A stretch of 24,716 bases of DNA, from contig CAYUBD010000012.1 of the NCBI GenBank assembly GCA_964442905.1, forward strand, positions 1 through 24,716, in the 5' to 3' direction. The first letter of the stretch is position 1, and each line of letters opens with the position of its first letter. Positions 7,220 through 14,347 of this stretch are shown in pieces. The notes under the pieces are model-generated. The model was not told the origin of the DNA and searched no databases. It saw only the letters and a list, made by a program, of their open reading frames with translations. The position numbers were made by a program, and so were the translations under genes. Origin of the DNA: JAFGFG01 sp964442905. GTDB lineage: Archaea; Aenigmatarchaeota; Aenigmatarchaeia; QMZP01; JAFGSV01.

Positions 7220-8515
7220 TCATAAAGCCTCTTCGTCCGAATCCTTCTGGTACTTCCCCTTAGCGGAGTACTGCGTGGAGACCTGGTAGGTTATCCTCGA
7301 CTTATAGAACCTTCCTGAATCATCTTCCTCTAAGTCGGTGGAATACCTCTTGAAGTCCATTCCTTCTCCAAGACTGGAGTCATCGGCACTCTTCTTCACG
7401 GAAAGTTCGAAGCTTTCAAAGGCCGGTGGAAAATAGCTCGGCTCTCCCTGGGCGCGGAACTTCCATACGAGCTTTCGCGTCTCTATGTCAACGCAGTACA
7501 TGTTGCAATCCATGGAAGAGAAATATACTCGACTTTCATCTACAGCAGGAGACCATCTGACTATCCCGCGTGTTCTGAACGTCCAGAGTTTCTTGCCGTC
7601 GAGTCCTATACAATACAGGTTGTCGTCGTCCGCGCCGAAATAAATTCTGCTTCCGTGTATCACAAGGGCTGAAAGGGAATGACTTATCCGGAAGCTCCAT
7701 AACTCCTTGCCTTCCCCGCTCAGTGCGTATACAAGGCCTTCGTGACTTCCCTGATAGAGAACATCATTGTATATGACCGGTCCTACGACGAGGCCGTATC
7801 TGCTTGCGGGGAATCTCCAGATGAGTTCTCCGGATTTTACGTCTACGGCTCTCACGAAATTGTCGAATGAAGGAAAAAAGACCTTCCCTTCGTGGATGCT
7901 CACTGCCGATGAAATGACATGCCCAGAGGTCTGGAATTTCCAGACGAGTGAGCCATCGACCACCCTCAGGCAGTAGAAGTTGTGGTCGTAAGACCCGAAT
8001 AGCACATTTCTATCATGAAAGACGGCGGTTGCTATCACTTCTCCCTGTGTCCTGAATTTCCAGATGAGTTCTCCTGTCTTTATGTCAAGGCAGTAGAAGT
8101 TCTGGTCGTTCGATCCTATGAAGACCATTCCATTGTGAAAAGCGGCAGAAGACAGTATCTTGTCTGATGTCTCGAACTTCCATGCGAGTTTCCCTGTAAT
8201 CGCGTCAAGCGCGTAGACATTACGGTCATATGAACCTATGAAAAGCATCCCGTCGCTGATTGTCGGCGAAGATACCGCGAAGCCGTCTTCCGCCCTGAAC
8301 TTCCACAGAAGCTTCCCGGTCGATGAGTCGAGCGCATAGACATTGTGGTCCATGGAGCCAAAGTAGACCCTTCCGTCATGGACGAGTGGCTTCTGGAGTA
8401 TGCTTCCTCCCTGGCCGATATTAAATGGCCGGTCGAACTTCTTGACCTGAACGTATTCGGAATCCTCCATCTCCACGAAAAAGTCGTCGAAACCCGGGTC
8501 CTCATGTGATTCCAT
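7220..8515 (-). CDS. PQQ-like beta-propeller protein, cytoplasmic
   Basis: The protein has 431 residues. About eight repeats of roughly 40 residues each end in a pattern such as TGKLLWKF or TGELIWKF and carry VYALD, FYCLD or MYCVD strands. This is the signature of PQQ-binding-like (BamB or quinoprotein-type) propellers, and eight repeats would close an eight-bladed ring covering about residues 35-365. There is no signal peptide or membrane helix, so unlike BamB or the dehydrogenases it should stay in the cytoplasm, probably as a protein-binding platform rather than a PQQ enzyme. The C-terminal 65 residues are charged and disordered-looking. It follows the HerA-like gene by 33 bases; a TTTTTAAT box in that gap suggests an additional promoter. 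Confidence 0.9.
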   Translation of the reverse strand: MESHEDPGFDDFFVEMEDSEYVQVKKFDRPFNIGQGGSILQKPLVHDGRVYFGSMDHNVYALDSSTGKLLWKFRAEDGFAVSSPTISDGMLFIGSYDRNVYALDAITGKLAWKFETSDKILSSAAFHNGMVFIGSNDQNFYCLDIKTGELIWKFRTQGEVIATAVFHDRNVLFGSYDHNFYCLRVVDGSLVWKFQTSGHVISSAVSIHEGKVFFPSFDNFVRAVDVKSGELIWRFPASRYGLVVGPVIYNDVLYQGSHEGLVYALSGEGKELWSFRISHSLSALVIHGSRIYFGADDDNLYCIGLDGKKLWTFRTRGIVRWSPAVDESRVYFSSMDCNMYCVDIETRKLVWKFRAQGEPSYFPPAFESFELSVKKSADDSSLGEGMDFKRYSTDLEEDDSGRFYKSRITYQVSTQYSAKGKYQKDSDEEAL

Positions 8516-8548
8516 GGACCTTTTTTAGCTTAAAGAATTAAAAATCCA

Positions 8549-9841
8549 TTATCCGAGAATGCCGACTTCCTTTATTGCTATCGGGGAGCCGCCGGCGTGC
8601 CATGTCTTCCTCGGTCTTGCCTGCATGCTGTATATCCGCTCGGAGTTGTCGTCAAGTACTATGGCTGTGCCCTTCTTCCTCGGAAGCGTGTTTATGTACT
8701 CCTGTATGTCGTCAAGCATGTATGTCTGCATGATGCCTCTCAGCGCTGTGAGATCGGCTTCGGACGTCAGCCTGTGGGCTATGATTATGTCTGATTGTGC
8801 GAGTGCATCTTCATGCAGCTTGTTGGGTCGTTGTGTGATGAACAGCAGCGAGATTCCGGGCTCTCTTCCCTGCTTGACGAGCGTCAGCAGCGGCTCTGTC
8901 GCTGCAGTCTTCCCGTCTGTCGGCAGGAACTGATGGGCCTCGTCCGCCATTATCCAGACCATGGGCATGGTCGGCTTTGACTCGCCTGTCATGACCTCAA
9001 TCTCCTCTGTCTTTCTCGCAAGCGACCTCGCGTGGTATATCTTCCTGCTCAGCAGGCCCACTATCATGGAACGCACTGACCAGCCCGCAGAGACCTGCAT
9101 GTAATGGGATATGTCAAGGACAGATACGGTGCCGGGCTTCACGAGGTCCTCTATGCTTGTGCCAGTCTTTCCGAAGATGCCCCATCCGTCTGCGGCGCTG
9201 AACCTGTTGACGAGGGCATCCTTCACCTTCTGGTCTGCCCTCTTGTCCGCCTCTATTGATTTCACTATGTCCGCTATTGAATACGCACCCCCACTGGTCT
9301 TCTTAACCTGCTTTATGACCCTTTCTATGGTCGTCCCGTATTCGTCCACGAATGAGAAACCGAACGTCAGTATCCAGTCCTCGGCAGCAAGGTCGGAACA
9401 CACCAGATTGAATGTGCTGTCGTACGTGACGCCGGCCTGTTCGTAATCTTCAACGTATCCAGTAGGCACGAAAAGGTTGATGGGCAGTGCCTCGGGCTTA
9501 AGTCCCCATTCCTTCAGTGCATTCTTGTCCCTCTCGTTGGGATTCTTCATGGACCAGTAGATGCCCATGGTATCGAACATCACGACTGCAAGGTTATTCC
9601 TGATATCGTCAGGCAGCGTCGCTATCTCCTCTGAAACTATACCTGCGCTGTAGCTCTTCCCGCTTCCACGCTTACCACAGACCAAAACCACATGAGGCCT
9701 CGTGACATCCATGAGAATGGGATTCGTCAGATGGGCATCATCACCCTTGCCTACAATATGCTTCCCTATGAAAGCCGTTCCCTTATCCCCGTATTTCTTA
9801 AGGTCGTCACTGTCACGTCCAACAACAATATTTTCAACCAT
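8549..9841 (-). CDS. HerA-like (DUF87-type) ATPase
   Basis: This is a P-loop ATPase of the HerA/FtsK superfamily with 430 residues; relatives form hexameric DNA pumps. Walker A is GKRGSGKS at 56-63 and Walker B is VWIMADEAHQF at about 291-302. A conserved downstream block reads VKQGREPGISLLFITQRP, with the sensor and arginine-finger residues of the family. A short beta N-terminus (FIGKHIV...PILMDVTRPH) resembles a shortened HAS-barrel. NurA, the nuclease that pairs with true HerA, is not next to it, so a repair role cannot be assumed; the neighbour is the cytoplasmic propeller. The ATG at 9841 has AGGAG about 11 bases upstream. The gene is divergent from the small-protein pair. Confidence 0.9.
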   Translation of the reverse strand: MVENIVVGRDSDDLKKYGDKGTAFIGKHIVGKGDDAHLTNPILMDVTRPHVVLVCGKRGSGKSYSAGIVSEEIATLPDDIRNNLAVVMFDTMGIYWSMKNPNERDKNALKEWGLKPEALPINLFVPTGYVEDYEQAGVTYDSTFNLVCSDLAAEDWILTFGFSFVDEYGTTIERVIKQVKKTSGGAYSIADIVKSIEADKRADQKVKDALVNRFSAADGWGIFGKTGTSIEDLVKPGTVSVLDISHYMQVSAGWSVRSMIVGLLSRKIYHARSLARKTEEIEVMTGESKPTMPMVWIMADEAHQFLPTDGKTAATEPLLTLVKQGREPGISLLFITQRPNKLHEDALAQSDIIIAHRLTSEADLTALRGIMQTYMLDDIQEYINTLPRKKGTAIVLDDNSERIYSMQARPRKTWHAGGSPIAIKEVGILG

Positions 9842-9883
9842 AACAACAGTAGCTCCTGGGTCTCATTTATTAATTGGCTTGGA

Positions 9884-9897
9884 TTATATTTATTTAA
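9884..9897 (+). promoter_or_regulatory. TATA-like box for the small-protein pair
   Basis: TTATATTTATTTAA lies about 40 bases before the ATG at 9929. A start about 25 bases downstream would leave a leader just long enough to include the strong GGAGGTG ribosome binding site at 9916-9922. This promoter is therefore leadered, unlike several others in the window. Confidence 0.45.
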
Positions 9898-9928
9898 TTG
9901 AAATAATAACAACACGGAGGTGTCATTA

Positions 9929-10117
9929 ATGGGTTTTATTGAAGAGCTGGTGAAAAACAAGGAAGAGCTGCTTGTCAAGTTCCTCAGCATAGTAGAGGGA
10001 AAGGAGACTTCAGCTAACGTTAACCTCGACGGCATAAAGTTCAATCTAGGCGGAACAGAGGTAAAGGTTAACGGGAACGTTGAATTAACCCTCGTACCAC
10101 CTAAGAAGAAAAAGTAA
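9929..10117 (+). CDS. Small unknown protein (62 residues)
   Basis: I do not recognise this protein. The first 25 residues form a likely amphipathic helix (FIEELVKNKEELLVKFLSIV). A beta-type segment follows (NVNLDGIKFNLGG...VKVNGNVELTLVP), and the end is the basic tail KKKK. There is no membrane helix. The start is the ATG at 9929, eight bases after GGAGG, the best Shine-Dalgarno sequence in the window; an in-frame GTG at 9920 overlaps the binding site and is unlikely. The strong site suggests high expression. It is followed 31 bases later by another small protein and is probably co-transcribed with it. Confidence 0.75.
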   Translation: MGFIEELVKNKEELLVKFLSIVEGKETSANVNLDGIKFNLGGTEVKVNGNVELTLVPPKKKK

Positions 10118-10148
10118 TCATATTGAATTTGGGAATTACTGGTTTCTT

Positions 10149-10409
10149 ATGAGTCTCATAACCGATATACTTGAGGTAGTCAAAGGCAGGCTCCGGTTCC
10201 ATCTTTCAGTTGACGGAAAACCGGCAGTCGACATCGTTCTGACAGCCGGGGAAATAATAGTAGACATAAAAAACCCGCTGCTTGCGATGGAGATGGGCCT
10301 TCATCAGATAGGAAAGAAGCCGGGTATCAGCAGTTATGTACTGAAAGCCATCAAGGCCGCAGGCTACAAGGTGAAGGTCAAGTACAAGATGATCGAGTTT
10401 GAGGTTTAG
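10149..10409 (+). CDS. Small unknown protein (86 residues)
   Basis: I do not recognise this protein. The first half is beta-type and amphipathic (RLRFHLSVDGKPAVDIVLTA, then GEIIVDIKN). The second half is helical (LLAMEMGLHQIGKKPGIS, then SYVLKAIKAAG) and ends in a beta-like stretch VKVKYKMIEFEV. No membrane helix or known motif is visible. There is no Shine-Dalgarno sequence before the ATG, which fits downstream reading in a transcript shared with the 62-residue gene. It converges on the YhaM-type gene, 45 bases away. Its composition and normal codon use support a real gene. Confidence 0.75.
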   Translation: MSLITDILEVVKGRLRFHLSVDGKPAVDIVLTAGEIIVDIKNPLLAMEMGLHQIGKKPGISSYVLKAIKAAGYKVKVKYKMIEFEV

Positions 10410-10454
10410 ATTCCCTGGGAATGTTTCTCGCCCGTCAGCGATGAACGGATGATG

Positions 10455-11444
10455 TCACTTGAGATATATGTGCCCGTTTATCTTCTTGTTCCATATCCAT
10501 GGATCGTCGGTGTTGGCCTCGCGCTTCAGGCGCAGGTACAGGTCCAGCTGCGCATCCGCATCGTCAGCGTAATATATTGCGAGAGCTTCCGGAAGCTGCG
10601 GCTGCTTTACTGCCCCGTATTCTGTTTTGCCATGATGGCTAAGCATGATGTGCTGCAGCTTCAGTTTCAGCTCATCCGGAAAGCCCGGAATGCTTCCGAT
10701 CTTATCGGTCAGCATCTCGTACCCCTTTATTATGTGACCTATCATCATGCCTTCGTCCGTGACGTCTATCACGCCCCCGGACACCTCAAGCTCCTTCATC
10801 TTCCCTATGTCATGCAGAAATGACCCTGTAAGCACCAGTCCCCTGTCGAGTTCTTCGTGCACGTCACAGAGATTTGATGCAATCGTCATGCAATTCAGCG
10901 TGTGCTCCAGGAGTCCTCCTATGTAGTTCTGATGGTACTGCATGGCAGCAGGCGTTTTTCTGAAAGCTTCTATGAATTTCTGGTCATTGAGGAACGCGTT
11001 CGCTAATGCCCTTAGATGTTCATTTTTGACAACGGAGAGTAGCGATTTCACATCTTCCAGCATCTTCCCGGTGTCCTTTTTTGTCTTTGCCACGAAATCC
11101 TCAGGGTCGTATTCACCGGGCTGGCATTTCCGGAGTCCGCCTTTGGACGGGTCTACGGAAAACGAGAAGTTGTTGCTGTCGGGCGGGTACTCCTGCACTG
11201 TCCCGCTGACATGCACGACATCGCCTTTCTGGATGCTGCCATATAAGCGTTCGGTTTCCTGATCGTTCCTTCCCCAGTACTTGACCGTCATCTCTCCGGT
11301 GCTGTCAGATACCCTCAGTTCGAACCATTTCCCTGTCTTGCCGGCGCCCTTGTATGCAACAGGCGGCTTCTTGAACTTGACAGCGAACTTGTCATCTACG
11401 TCATCCCCGTTCTTTGGGAAAGAACTCACGGACTGCTTCTTCAT
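10455..11444 (-). CDS. YhaM-type OB-fold/HD-domain nuclease
   Basis: The protein has 329 residues from the ATG at 11444; a GTG at 11453 is also possible. The N-terminal OB fold (about residues 18-100) includes KTGKWFELRVSDSTGEMTVKYWG. The HD domain follows with LLEHTLNC, FLHDIGKMKE, GH, LSHHGKTEYG and YYADDADAQL, giving a full set of metal-binding His and Asp residues. This layout matches YhaM, a 3'-5' exoribonuclease that also trims DNA in bacteria. An archaeal copy probably degrades or trims single-stranded nucleic acid, but the exact substrate is inferred from the family. The gene is read after the RibL-like and pilin-like genes on the same strand, separated from them by 46 bases. Confidence 0.88.
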   Translation of the reverse strand: MKKQSVSSFPKNGDDVDDKFAVKFKKPPVAYKGAGKTGKWFELRVSDSTGEMTVKYWGRNDQETERLYGSIQKGDVVHVSGTVQEYPPDSNNFSFSVDPSKGGLRKCQPGEYDPEDFVAKTKKDTGKMLEDVKSLLSVVKNEHLRALANAFLNDQKFIEAFRKTPAAMQYHQNYIGGLLEHTLNCMTIASNLCDVHEELDRGLVLTGSFLHDIGKMKELEVSGGVIDVTDEGMMIGHIIKGYEMLTDKIGSIPGFPDELKLKLQHIMLSHHGKTEYGAVKQPQLPEALAIYYADDADAQLDLYLRLKREANTDDPWIWNKKINGHIYLK

Positions 11445-11490
11445 GAAAATCACTATTTATGTTTGGTATGTGCATTTAAAAGATTGGAAT

Positions 11491-11967
11491 TCATATCCAG
11501 ATAGCAAATTTCACCTTCACTATCCTCCCATTGTATGTAGCGTAACGCTCCGCGTGGATAACGGTCGTGGAATCACTGTCTATGGCAAGTGTGCTGTTCT
11601 TATAGACGGTTCCGTTGATGTCCTTCACTTCAAAATAGAACTCATACGGCCATATGTCGAGCAGTGATTTGGCCTTGATGTAGCTCATATTGACAAACTC
11701 GTCCACCTTCTCTTCATCCAGCGTGTTGTCATCGTAAGCAATGCCTATAACCTGCACAGTGCTCTCGTTCCAGTCAGAGGGAATGCCGGGTGTCCGTATA
11801 AGGGAATCCGATAATGTCATGGATTTGAGCTGCATCTCCCTGAGTTCCTGGCTCTGGACCGTGTCCGCGCTTATGTAGTTCCATGCGAACATCACCGACA
11901 TCATGGCACTAAAGAATATCAGGAAAGACAGCGCCATATCCAGCGACCACAACTGCGCCTTCTTCAT
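11491..11967 (-). CDS. Membrane-anchored pilin-like protein
   Basis: The protein has 158 residues. The N-terminus KKAQLWSLDMALSFLIFFSA contains one hydrophobic helix (about 10-32) that starts right after a short charged stretch. The remainder is a soluble, probably extracellular, domain with several N-x-S/T sequons (NES, NMS, NGT, NST) and a beta-rich end. This resembles archaeal pilin- or FlaG-like envelope proteins, but no clear class III signal-peptide cleavage site is visible, so the helix may simply be an anchor. The start overlaps the stop of the RibL-like gene by ATGA, so the two are translationally coupled. Confidence 0.8.
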   Translation of the reverse strand: MKKAQLWSLDMALSFLIFFSAMMSVMFAWNYISADTVQSQELREMQLKSMTLSDSLIRTPGIPSDWNESTVQVIGIAYDDNTLDEEKVDEFVNMSYIKAKSLLDIWPYEFYFEVKDINGTVYKNSTLAIDSDSTTVIHAERYATYNGRIVKVKFAIWI

Positions 11968-12368
11968 TTTTCTCCCTCTGTTATCTTTTTGGTCGAATAC
12001 CCCTTTAACTTTTCAATGCGAACAATCCCGCATTCAATGCCAGCCCCGTCAAGCATTCTCTTTATAGAAGTTTCATCCTGGTCGTATCCGATGGCTATCA
12101 CGTCGGGTTTCTCTTCCCTGACGACCTTCATCATATCGTCATCGTCACCCGTGACGACCTTGTCGATGAATGACAGCACGCCAATCCTTTCTGCACGGTC
12201 TCTGGCCGTGGAGAGCAGCCTCTTCTTATTCCTAAGCACTGTATTGTCGGATGCGATAACGACTATGAGCTTATCGCCAAGCTTTCTGGCTTCATTGAGA
12301 AAATACAGGTGGCCGGGATGCAGTATATTAAAGGCGCCGCCTGCAAGAACCTTCTTCTTTCTCAGCAT
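11964..12368 (-). CDS. ribL: Cytidylyltransferase-like nucleotidyltransferase, likely FAD synthase
   Basis: The protein has 134 residues, typical of the small TagD/RibL family. The HxGH active-site motif reads ILHPGH (His17, His20), preceded by the GGAF turn. LLSTARDRAERI stands where family members have the ISSTR-type second motif, and PDVIAIGYDQDE follows. Archaeal RibL transfers AMP from ATP to FMN to make FAD; related enzymes use CTP with glycerol-3-phosphate or phosphosugars, and the exact substrate cannot be told by eye. It is the first gene of a minus-strand run and is coupled by a 4-base overlap to the pilin-like gene. It is divergent from the permease operon. Confidence 0.85.
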   Translation of the reverse strand: MLRKKKVLAGGAFNILHPGHLYFLNEARKLGDKLIVVIASDNTVLRNKKRLLSTARDRAERIGVLSFIDKVVTGDDDDMMKVVREEKPDVIAIGYDQDETSIKRMLDGAGIECGIVRIEKLKGYSTKKITEGEK

Positions 12369-12390
12369 ATTATATCCTTCAATTCCGTTA

Positions 12391-12398
12391 TTTATATC
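12391..12398 (+). promoter_or_regulatory. TATA box for the permease operon
   Basis: TTTATATC lies only six bases before the ATG at 12404 but about 25 bases before the ATG at 12419. Archaeal spacing therefore favours a leaderless transcript beginning at 12419, and makes the upstream ATG an unlikely start. Confidence 0.5.
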
Positions 12399-12418
12399 AT
12401 CTCATGCAATTCATTTTA

Positions 12419-12988
12419 ATGGCAGTCGCAAAATCCATGTTCCGCATAATCGAGGAGACGCTACCTGTAATACTTCTTTTCGCTTTCGTTGGACTTTTCA
12501 CAGGGGGCTTCCTCAATGAGGTAATAACCGATGCTTCCATTGCACCTGGTCTGCTCATAATCGTTCCCGGCCTGCTCGGTCTCAGGGGAAACATATCATC
12601 AGCCCTCGGTGCAAGGCTCAGCTCAGGACTGCACCTGGGTTACATCTCAACAAAGAAGTTCTCCAGGGGGCTGCGGGCAAACATAGAAATCAGCATCTTT
12701 CTGAGCGTTTTCATATCCATCGTGCTTTCGGTACTGGCATGGCAGACCTGCGTGTATATAGGAGGCACATGCATGAGCCTGATAAACTTCGTGTTGATAA
12801 CAGTCATGACCGGCCTGATATCAGGCATCCTTATGTCATTCACCACATCCGGCATCGCCATCATGAGCTACAGGCATGGACTGGACCCTGACAACACCAC
12901 GCTTCCGGCAGCCGGAAGCATCGGCGACATAATAACAATTATCACATTGCTTCTGACTGTAAAATTTGTCTTGGGGTTGGGAATATGA
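12419..12988 (+). CDS. Half-size MgtE-type divalent cation permease (COG1824-like), first copy
   Basis: The protein has 189 residues and about five membrane helices. The family pattern is visible: GLFTGGFL, PGLLIIVPGLLGLRGNISSALGARLSSGLHLG, and near the end YRHGLDPDN followed by GDIITI. These are the conserved features of the MgtE/SLC41 membrane domain without the cytoplasmic N and CBS domains. It most likely passes Mg2+ or a similar cation. It works next to a homologous half of 183 residues (ATGA overlap at 12985), so the two probably form a heterodimer. The ATG at 12419 was chosen over 12404 because of the TATA spacing. Confidence 0.88.
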   Translation: MAVAKSMFRIIEETLPVILLFAFVGLFTGGFLNEVITDASIAPGLLIIVPGLLGLRGNISSALGARLSSGLHLGYISTKKFSRGLRANIEISIFLSVFISIVLSVLAWQTCVYIGGTCMSLINFVLITVMTGLISGILMSFTTSGIAIMSYRHGLDPDNTTLPAAGSIGDIITIITLLLTVKFVLGLGI

Positions 12989-13536
12989 TAGACACGAAAG
13001 AGGTCATAGAAGAGAGCCTGCCTGTGCTTTCGGTATGTGCGGCAATAAGCATCCTGTCTGGTCTCTTTCTCGGCAGGAATGAAGAGATGCTGAGGATGCT
13101 GCCGGGCATACTGATAATAGTCCCATCTTTCATGGCGATAAACGGCAACATCTCCAGTGTCATGACCAGCAGGCTTTCGTCAGCGCTCCATATGGGTCTT
13201 ATAAAGCCGCATTTCAGACGGAGCAAGATGCTGGAAAGGAACATTCATGCGATGCTCATAATTGCAGTTGTATCATTCTTCATGCTGGGTATCGCCGCGG
13301 CTATGATAAACAACTTTCTTGGTACCGTGGTATTCAACATCATGATCTTCCCCATGATAACGCTGACAGCCGGGCTGATAACAGTGATGATACTGATGTT
13401 CGGTTCTATCTTTACGAGTTACCTGATATACAGGCACGGGCTTGATCCCGATAATGTTGTTGTCCCCATACTCACCACGGTGGGTGATTTCGTGGGCATT
13501 TCAGTGTTGCTTTTAATAACAGCAGCGGTGGTCTAG
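12985..13536 (+). CDS. Half-size MgtE-type divalent cation permease, second copy
   Basis: The protein has 183 residues and about five membrane helices. It parallels the preceding gene along its length: PGILIIVPSFMAINGNISSVMTSRLSSALHMG matches the first copy's glycine- and serine-rich loop, and YRHGLDPDNVVVPI with GDFVGIS matches its C-terminal motif. The pair arose by duplication of one membrane domain. Translation is coupled to the first half by an ATGA overlap. It is followed 37 bases later by the PhoU/TrkA-C protein, the usual soluble partner of such permeases in archaea. Confidence 0.88.
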   Translation: MIDTKEVIEESLPVLSVCAAISILSGLFLGRNEEMLRMLPGILIIVPSFMAINGNISSVMTSRLSSALHMGLIKPHFRRSKMLERNIHAMLIIAVVSFFMLGIAAAMINNFLGTVVFNIMIFPMITLTAGLITVMILMFGSIFTSYLIYRHGLDPDNVVVPILTTVGDFVGISVLLLITAAVV

Positions 13537-13573
13537 AAAGTTATTTAAAGCGGCATATTAAATCAAATAAGGA

Positions 13574-14182
13574 GTGGTGGTAACAATACCTAAATCCGAA
13601 TATAGCAGCGAAAAAATTCTAAGAGACATAATGGAAAAAGACAAGAATGTCGTGGACCTTATTGTCGAAATGAAGAACATGGTGAACCTTGCCATAGCAC
13701 TGGGTTTCTCTGCCCTTCTCATGAAGGACGAGAAGCTCGTCGAGAAGATTCACGAGCTTGAGGAAGAGATAGACATTCGCCAGTATGAGATTGAGGCAGA
13801 GTGCATGCTGGCTACCAAGACGCCAAGGGATGCGCTCGAACTTACGTCCGTGCTGAGGCTGTCAAGCGCCATGGAGGACATCTCCAACGCGATAAAGGAG
13901 CTGATAGACTCCCTTTCACGAGGCATCCCCATACACCCGACAATCCTGAAGGGCCTGAAGGACTCCGTAGAGGTTGCTGACTATATTGAGATTGGTAAGC
14001 GCTCGAAGTCTGTTGGCAAGACTATTGAAGAATTTACAGAAGGCCATGTGGATGTCATTGGGCTGAAGAGGGACGATAAGTGGTTATATCTTCCTGAACG
14101 AGAAGACATCATAGCATCAGGTGATGTGCTTATAGTCTCGGGCCAGAGAAAAACCGTTGCAAATATAAAGAAGAAGACCTAG
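13574..14182 (+). CDS. PhoU/TrkA-C domain regulator of the cation permease
   Basis: The protein has 202 residues. The first 130 or so form a PhoU-like helical bundle (VDLIVEMKNMVNLAIALGFSAL, then VEKIHELEEEIDIRQYEIE). The last 75 form a TrkA-C (RCK-C) domain with IEIGKRSKSVGKTIEEF and ASGDVLIVSG, a fold that binds small ligands and gates ion transporters. This arrangement matches COG3273, which accompanies COG1824 permeases; regulation of the two upstream half-permeases is inferred from that pairing. The start is GTG at 13574 or 13577, both crowded against the GGAG site at 13571-13574; a box TTATTTAAAG at 13541-13550 may provide its own transcript. The stop lies four bases from the stop of the convergent 50-residue peptide. 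Confidence 0.87.
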   Translation: MVVTIPKSEYSSEKILRDIMEKDKNVVDLIVEMKNMVNLAIALGFSALLMKDEKLVEKIHELEEEIDIRQYEIEAECMLATKTPRDALELTSVLRLSSAMEDISNAIKELIDSLSRGIPIHPTILKGLKDSVEVADYIEIGKRSKSVGKTIEEFTEGHVDVIGLKRDDKWLYLPEREDIIASGDVLIVSGQRKTVANIKKKT

Positions 14183-14185
14183 AGG

Positions 14186-14338
14186 TTACCTCTTCCGGGG
14201 TTTCTTCTTTCCAGTCGGGTTTAGAAATGGCGCGGGAAATACATTCTCAGATTTTTTCCTGTGCATATGAAGGTAGATTCCCATGCCTATGAAAACAATA
14301 GAAGTTATTCCGATTGTGCACAAAAGATATGTTTCCAT
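14186..14338 (-). CDS. Small single-pass membrane peptide (50 residues)
   Basis: This short reading frame starts with ATG at 14338, nine bases after the stop of the 733-residue coiled-coil gene, with AGAGG seven bases ahead. Residues 4-24 form a hydrophobic helix (YLLCTIGITSIVFIGMGIYL). The tail is polar and strongly basic and ends in KKKPRKR, so the positive-inside rule puts the tail in the cytoplasm. The position fits the last gene of the coiled-coil operon. I do not recognise a family. Together with the 90-residue protein at the other end, it frames the three coiled-coil genes with membrane anchors. Confidence 0.65.
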   Translation of the reverse strand: METYLLCTIGITSIVFIGMGIYLHMHRKKSENVFPAPFLNPTGKKKPRKR

Positions 14339-14347
14339 ATAGGGCCT

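Noticed and set aside
7220..8515. BamB outer-membrane assembly factor
   Set aside because: There is no lipoprotein or export signal and the context is archaeal; only the propeller fold is shared.
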